Source: Sulfurimicrobium lacus (GTDB taxonomy: Bacteria; Pseudomonadota; Gammaproteobacteria; Burkholderiales; Sulfuricellaceae). Taken from it: a stretch of 64,000 nucleotides of DNA. Each line of letters starts with the position of its first letter. The first letter of the stretch is position 1. The notes beneath the pieces are model-generated. The model did not search any database, was not told the origin of the DNA, and saw only the letters and a program-made list of their open reading frames with translations. The stretch lies in the NCBI RefSeq assembly GCF_011764585.1, contig NZ_AP022853.1, forward strand, positions 1,347,501 to 1,411,500, written 5' to 3'. Shown in pieces: positions 60,144 to 64,000 of this stretch. Made by a program: the position numbers and the translations under genes.

Positions 60144-60740
60144 CTACGCGCTCATGATCGGCCGGAAGTAACCCTTGATGCAATCGGTGTTGATAATCGC
60201 GAGTTGGATGTGGTTGCGAATCCGGAAACCGGCGCCTTCATAGAGAGGGTCAGCTTCCTGGAACGGTGCGCGCACGGAGTCATAGGGCGGCAGCCCGTTT
60301 TCCTGGCGATACAGGTGCAGCGTCTGAATCACCTGGCAATCCAGCTCGCGTTTGAACTGGTCCGTGCCGCCTGTGTTGAGTGGCAATGGCAGTCCTGCCT
60401 TGGCATAAGAATCGTGCAGCGTGGCGTAGGCTTCCGCGACTTCATCCAGCCCCATGCGGGTGGTCAGGTCCAGACACCGGCCCAGGTCGATGACGGCGCC
60501 AACCACAGCCGGATTTTCGATTTTTTTCTTCGCGTTGCCGCTGTTCGCCCATTCCAGCCCGCGTTGCGGGTCGTTTTCCCAGAAATAGACGCCGTGGCCA
60601 AGCCATTCGTACTTGCCGTCAGATTTCTTGAGATGGGTTGTTTTGCCCGCGATGACCTCATCGACGAGCGACTTTTCCGTGCCGTGAAAACCGAGCACGA
60701 AAGAAGGGGAGCGCTGATACAGCGCCCAGGGGTTAGCCAC
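60144..60740 (-). CDS. putative ADP-ribosyltransferase-fold toxin of a two-gene module
   Basis: 198 residues. The N-terminal segment VLGFHGTEKSLVDEVIAGK and GKYEWLGHGVYFWENDPQRG resembles the H-G-T and G-x-G-x-Y/F core of PARP/ART-like enzymes (His, then Tyr in GVYFW). The later QEADPLYEGAGFRIRNHIQL could supply the acidic residue. It overlaps the upstream 75-residue gene by 8 bp, the layout of a toxin-antitoxin pair. Known relatives are mostly unnamed; the activity is inference. Confidence 0.6.
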   Translation of the reverse strand: MANPWALYQRSPSFVLGFHGTEKSLVDEVIAGKTTHLKKSDGKYEWLGHGVYFWENDPQRGLEWANSGNAKKKIENPAVVGAVIDLGRCLDLTTRMGLDEVAEAYATLHDSYAKAGLPLPLNTGGTDQFKRELDCQVIQTLHLYRQENGLPPYDSVRAPFQEADPLYEGAGFRIRNHIQLAIINTDCIKGYFRPIMSA

Positions 60741-60960
60741 GTATCAGTTTCTTGACCTTGCCGCTGGGAGTCATGACGCCCAGGCGGGTCAGAAAACTAC
60801 GCGCCGAATCTGGCGTGGCCGCAACTTTCTTGCGATACGCTTCCATGTCATCCAGGAGCGCTTGGCCGGTGAGAAGCTGGCTACCCGCGGATGCGACGGC
60901 GCGAGCGCGTGCGAGTTTCGCTGACTTTTTTTGGGGAGTGGCGGCGGTTGCGGAGGGCAT
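60733..60960 (-). CDS. small basic protein, putative antitoxin of the ART-like module
   Basis: 75 residues, Ala/Lys-rich N-terminus (QKKSAKLARARAVASAGSQL), then LLDDMEAYRKKVAATPDSAR and FLTRLGVMTPSGKVKKLI. Overlaps the following gene. Probably the antitoxin or a DNA-binding partner. Family not recognised. Confidence 0.6.
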   Translation of the reverse strand: MPSATAATPQKKSAKLARARAVASAGSQLLTGQALLDDMEAYRKKVAATPDSARSFLTRLGVMTPSGKVKKLIRG

Positions 60961-61120
60961 GGTTATTTCCTCTATCGAGAGAGTGTAATTCTACACAACC
61001 TGACAATATTCTGCATGTTCGTCCGACCGGGACTGGGGCATATGCGGGTGAATCGCATTTGGCATTTCACGGCGGAATACCCTTCGGAGGTGCGCCCTCC
61101 GCGGGCATTTGGTAGCTTCT

Positions 61121-61408
61121 TTATGCCGCCTTGCGCAGCGGCGCCACATGCTGGCGTGGTGCTTGTTCCGCTTGCCAGAGATCATAGGTGGCCTGCATCC
61201 TAATCCACAAACCAGGGAGTTGGCCAAGTGCTTCGGAAATTTTGAGATCCATTTCAGCCGTGATGCCTGCGCGCTGATTCAGCAGATTGGAAAGGTGAGG
61301 GCGAGACACGCCCAGGTGAGCCGCGAACTCTCCCACCGTGAGGCCTAGTTCCGGCAGCACGTCTTTCTTCAGTATTTCGCCTGGATGGGGCGGTTTATGC
61401 ATCCGCAT
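61121..61408 (-). CDS. higA: HigA-type antitoxin regulator without HigB
   Basis: 95 residues: PHPGEILKKDVLPELGLTVG, EFAAHLGVSRPHLSNLLNQR and TAEMDLKISEALGQLPGLWI, the HigA/VapI XRE fold. HigB normally precedes it; here the upstream neighbour 9 bp away is a DUF488 protein. The region 60961-61120 downstream contains only a GGAGG-TGCGC-CCTCC hairpin. Confidence 0.9.
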   Translation of the reverse strand: MRMHKPPHPGEILKKDVLPELGLTVGEFAAHLGVSRPHLSNLLNQRAGITAEMDLKISEALGQLPGLWIRMQATYDLWQAEQAPRQHVAPLRKAA

Positions 61409-61417
61409 GATCCTCTC

Positions 61418-61819
61418 CTAGTGGTAATTCAGATCTTCGACCTTGGCGCCTTTCTCGATCAGCAGCGCTCGGAGTATCGAACGATGGCAGTGTGCTTCGT
61501 TTTCGCAGTAGCAACCAACCGAGAAGTTGGTCTGATGAGAGAGCACGGCGAGCAGTTCGATCGCGTGACTATGCTCCGGCGTTTCCATCTCCGCACGGTA
61601 CTTCTTGGCGAACGCGGCCCACTGGGCGGGTGTTTTCGCCGCTTGTGCCAGTTTCATGGTTTCGATACTTGGCGCCAGATTGGGAAACCACACGTCGTAC
61701 CAGTTGTGTGAAGCGAAATTGGCTTTCGGTACCCCGCGCGGTGGTCGGCGCACGGTCCCGATGCGAATGCCTTCATTCTCGCTCCTTGCGGATCCCAGTC
61801 TTACAACTCGAATGGCCAT
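61418..61819 (-). CDS. DUF488-family protein
   Basis: 133 residues: MAIRVVRLGSARSENEGIRI, GTVRRPPRGVPKANFASHNW, and FSVGCYCENEAHCHRSILRA with the Cys-x-Cys-x-Cys/His cluster typical of DUF488. Uncharacterised, often in accessory islands. Operonic with higA. Confidence 0.85.
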   Translation of the reverse strand: MAIRVVRLGSARSENEGIRIGTVRRPPRGVPKANFASHNWYDVWFPNLAPSIETMKLAQAAKTPAQWAAFAKKYRAEMETPEHSHAIELLAVLSHQTNFSVGCYCENEAHCHRSILRALLIEKGAKVEDLNYH

Positions 61820-61849
61820 TGTATGCTCCCCCCGACGTGAGGCTGTGGC

Positions 61850-64000
61850 TTAAACGCGCTCGGCCGCAGGTTCCGTCGCCTTCTTCGCGCGCCACGAACC
61901 AAGGCGTTTCTGCAGTTTCTCGAAATACAGATAAATCACCGGCGTGATGTACAGCGTCAGCACCTGCGAAACCAGCAGTCCGCCCACCACCGCCAGGCCC
62001 AGCGGGCGGCGGGCTTCGGAACCGGCGCCCAGGCCCAGGGCGATCGGCAGGCTGCCCATGAGCGCCGCCATGGTGGTCATCATGATGGGGCGGAAGCGGA
62101 TCAGGCAGGCCTGGAAAATGGCGTCGTAGGCGGATTTGCCGTCCCTGCGCTCGGCTTCGATGGCGAAGTCGATCATCATGATGGCGTTTTTCTTGACGAT
62201 GCCGACCAGCATGATGATGCCGACGAAGGCGTACATGTTGAGGTCGTGGCCGAACAGCAGCAGCGTCAGCAGGGCACCCAGGCCGGCGGTGGGGATGCCG
62301 GAGAGGATGGTGACGGGGTGGATGAAGCTCTCGTAGAGCACGCCCAGCACCAGGTAGATCACCAGGACCGCCAGCAGCAGCAAGATGCCCATGCCCTGCA
62401 ACGAGGACTGGAACACCTGGGCGGCGCCCTGGAAGCTGGTGGCGATGGTGGCGGGGATGCGCATTTCGGTGGTGGCGGCGTTGACCTTGGCGATGCCTTC
62501 GCCCAGCGCGACGCCCGGCTTGAGGTTGAAGGAAATGGTCACCGAGGGTAGTTGGCCGAGGTGGTTGATGGTCAGCGGCCCGATGGACGGGGTCACCCGG
62601 GCCACGGCGTTGAGCGGCACCAGGCCGCCGTTGCTGGAGCGCACGTAGAGCAGGGAGAGAGCGTCCGGGTCGAGTTGGTATTGCGGCATCAGTTCCATCA
62701 TCACCCAGTACTGGTTGGTGGGGGTGTAGATGGTGGAAACCTGGCCCGAACCATAGGCGTTGTAGAGTGTGGTTTCGATGGCCTCCGGCGTGACGCCGAG
62801 CGCCGAGGCCTGGTCGCGCAGGATGGAAACCGAAACCTGCGGGTTCTTGATCTGCAGGTCGCTGGTGACGTCCTGCAGGTCCGGCAGGGTGTGCAGCTTG
62901 GCTTCGATCTGCGGTACCCACCGGTACAGCTCTTTCAGGTCGGCGTCCTGCAGGGTGAACTGGTACTGGCTCTTGGTGAGCTGGCCGCCGATGCGGATGG
63001 TGGGCAGGTTCTGCAGGAACACGCGAATGCCCGGCACGGTGGCGAGCTTGGGTTTGAGCTCCTCGATCACTTCGTCCGCCGAGACCCGCTCCGAGCGCGG
63101 TTTGAGGCGGATGAACATGCGGCCGGTGTTGCCCGAGAGGCTGGACCCGCCGGCGCCGATGGCGGACATGAAACCGTCGATGTTGGGGTCCTGCTGCACG
63201 ATCGCGGCGACGGCCCGCTGGTGGCGCGCCATGGATTCGAAGGAGATGTCTTCCGCGGCCTCGGTGAAGGCGAAAATCTGGCCGGTGTCCTCGCTCGGCA
63301 GGAAGCCCTTGGGCATGGTGTAGAACAGGTAGCCGGTGAGCGCCAGGATGACGAGGTAGAGGGCGAGCACGGTGCGGCGGTGGCGCAGCGAGAACGCCAG
63401 CGTGGCCTGGTAGAAGTTGCGCATGCCGTCGAAAAAGGCTTCCGACCAGGCGTACATGCGGCCGTGGTGCGCCTGGGAGGGCGGGGTGAGGAAGCGGCTG
63501 CACAGCATCGGCGTCAGGGTGAGGGAGACGAAGCCGGACACCAGCACCGCGGTGATGATGGTGACCGCGAATTCGTGCAGCAGCCGGCCCAGCACGCCGC
63601 CCATGAACATCACCGGGATGAAAACGGCCGCCAGCGACAGGGTCATGGACAGGATGGTGAAGCCGATTTCGCGCGAGCCCTTGAGGGCGGCCTCCATGAT
63701 GCTTTCGCCGTTCTCGACGTGGCGGGTGATGTTCTCCAGCATCACGATGGCGTCGTCCACCACGAAGCCCACCGACAGCGTGAGCGCCATCAGCGACAGG
63801 TTGTCGAGGCTATAGTTGAGCAGGTACATCACGGCGAAGGTGCCGACGATGGAAATCGGCAGCGCCAGGCTGGGAATGATGGTGGACGGCAGGTTGCGCA
63901 GGAACAGGAAAATCACCAGCACCACCAGGCACAGCGCCAGCACCAGCGAAAACTGCACGTCATTGACCGAGTCGCGGATCGACTCGGAGCGGTCGTACAG
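61850..64000 (-). CDS. RND multidrug efflux permease (N-terminal part beyond window)
   Basis: 716 residues visible; the frame remains open at base 64000 (LYDRSESIRDSVNDVQFSLV), so the first ~300 residues are missing. Proton-relay motif in FVVDDAIVMLENITRHVENG. Second-half signature DDLNMYAFVGIIMLVGIVKK-type segment and GRALIVGGLLVSQ-like end. Pattern closest to MdtB/MdtC. Ends KKATEPAAERV. Not part of the first RND operon. Confidence 0.93.
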   Translation of the reverse strand: MYDRSESIRDSVNDVQFSLVLALCLVVLVIFLFLRNLPSTIIPSLALPISIVGTFAVMYLLNYSLDNLSLMALTLSVGFVVDDAIVMLENITRHVENGESIMEAALKGSREIGFTILSMTLSLAAVFIPVMFMGGVLGRLLHEFAVTIITAVLVSGFVSLTLTPMLCSRFLTPPSQAHHGRMYAWSEAFFDGMRNFYQATLAFSLRHRRTVLALYLVILALTGYLFYTMPKGFLPSEDTGQIFAFTEAAEDISFESMARHQRAVAAIVQQDPNIDGFMSAIGAGGSSLSGNTGRMFIRLKPRSERVSADEVIEELKPKLATVPGIRVFLQNLPTIRIGGQLTKSQYQFTLQDADLKELYRWVPQIEAKLHTLPDLQDVTSDLQIKNPQVSVSILRDQASALGVTPEAIETTLYNAYGSGQVSTIYTPTNQYWVMMELMPQYQLDPDALSLLYVRSSNGGLVPLNAVARVTPSIGPLTINHLGQLPSVTISFNLKPGVALGEGIAKVNAATTEMRIPATIATSFQGAAQVFQSSLQGMGILLLLAVLVIYLVLGVLYESFIHPVTILSGIPTAGLGALLTLLLFGHDLNMYAFVGIIMLVGIVKKNAIMMIDFAIEAERRDGKSAYDAIFQACLIRFRPIMMTTMAALMGSLPIALGLGAGSEARRPLGLAVVGGLLVSQVLTLYITPVIYLYFEKLQKRLGSWRAKKATEPAAERV

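Overview
The window is a GC-rich proteobacterial chromosome segment. The gene content (tandem-repeat multihaem cytochrome with a porin partner, DsrC/TusE-like protein, TAXI receptor, several RND pumps, YceI/cytochrome b561 pairs) suggests a betaproteobacterium of the Gallionellales/Nitrosomonadales type. That placement is inference; no rRNA or marker protein is present to prove it.

Bases 1-8,900 are host DNA. The left edge cuts a giant c-type cytochrome with at least 40 haem sites. It is followed by an outer-membrane beta-barrel with periplasmic TPR and AMIN-like parts, and by a CcmI/CycH-like TPR protein. Together they look like a porin-cytochrome electron conduit. A TAXI-type TRAP receptor follows, broken by a frameshift, and then two small ankyrin genes.

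Bases 8,897-41,917 are a 33.0 kb Mu-like (BcepMu-type) transposable prophage inserted in the second ankyrin gene. It is flanked by a 5-bp duplication (GAGAA), and removing the phage rejoins the gene in frame. Order from the left end: S24 repressor (leftward), operators, Ner, DDE transposase and AAA+ partner, small regulators including a wrecked Mor-type activator, accessory genes with a lipoprotein, lysis genes, DUF1804/terminase/portal/MuF, protease-scaffold, capsid, Mu-type contractile tail, baseplate, tail fibre, an SGNH-like protein, and a Dam-family methylase near the right end. Three late units (lysis, head, tail-P) each start with the same promoter architecture: a 16-bp palindrome, a -10-like hexamer, and an ATG exactly 36 nt after the palindrome. 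This suggests activator-driven, leaderless late transcripts at the positions of Mu Plys, PI and PP.

Bases 41,918-64,000 are host DNA again: YefM-YoeB toxin-antitoxin, two tRNA-Lys genes, hslO and hslR, a leftward RND efflux operon split by a palindromic repeat element, a YceI/YceI/b561/MarR operon, a MarR regulator divergent from a DsrC/TusE-like gene, and a rightward MarR-OMF-EmrA-EmrB efflux operon. A lower-GC patch follows with small toxin-antitoxin-like genes and a transposase remnant. The window ends in a second RND pump that runs off the right edge.
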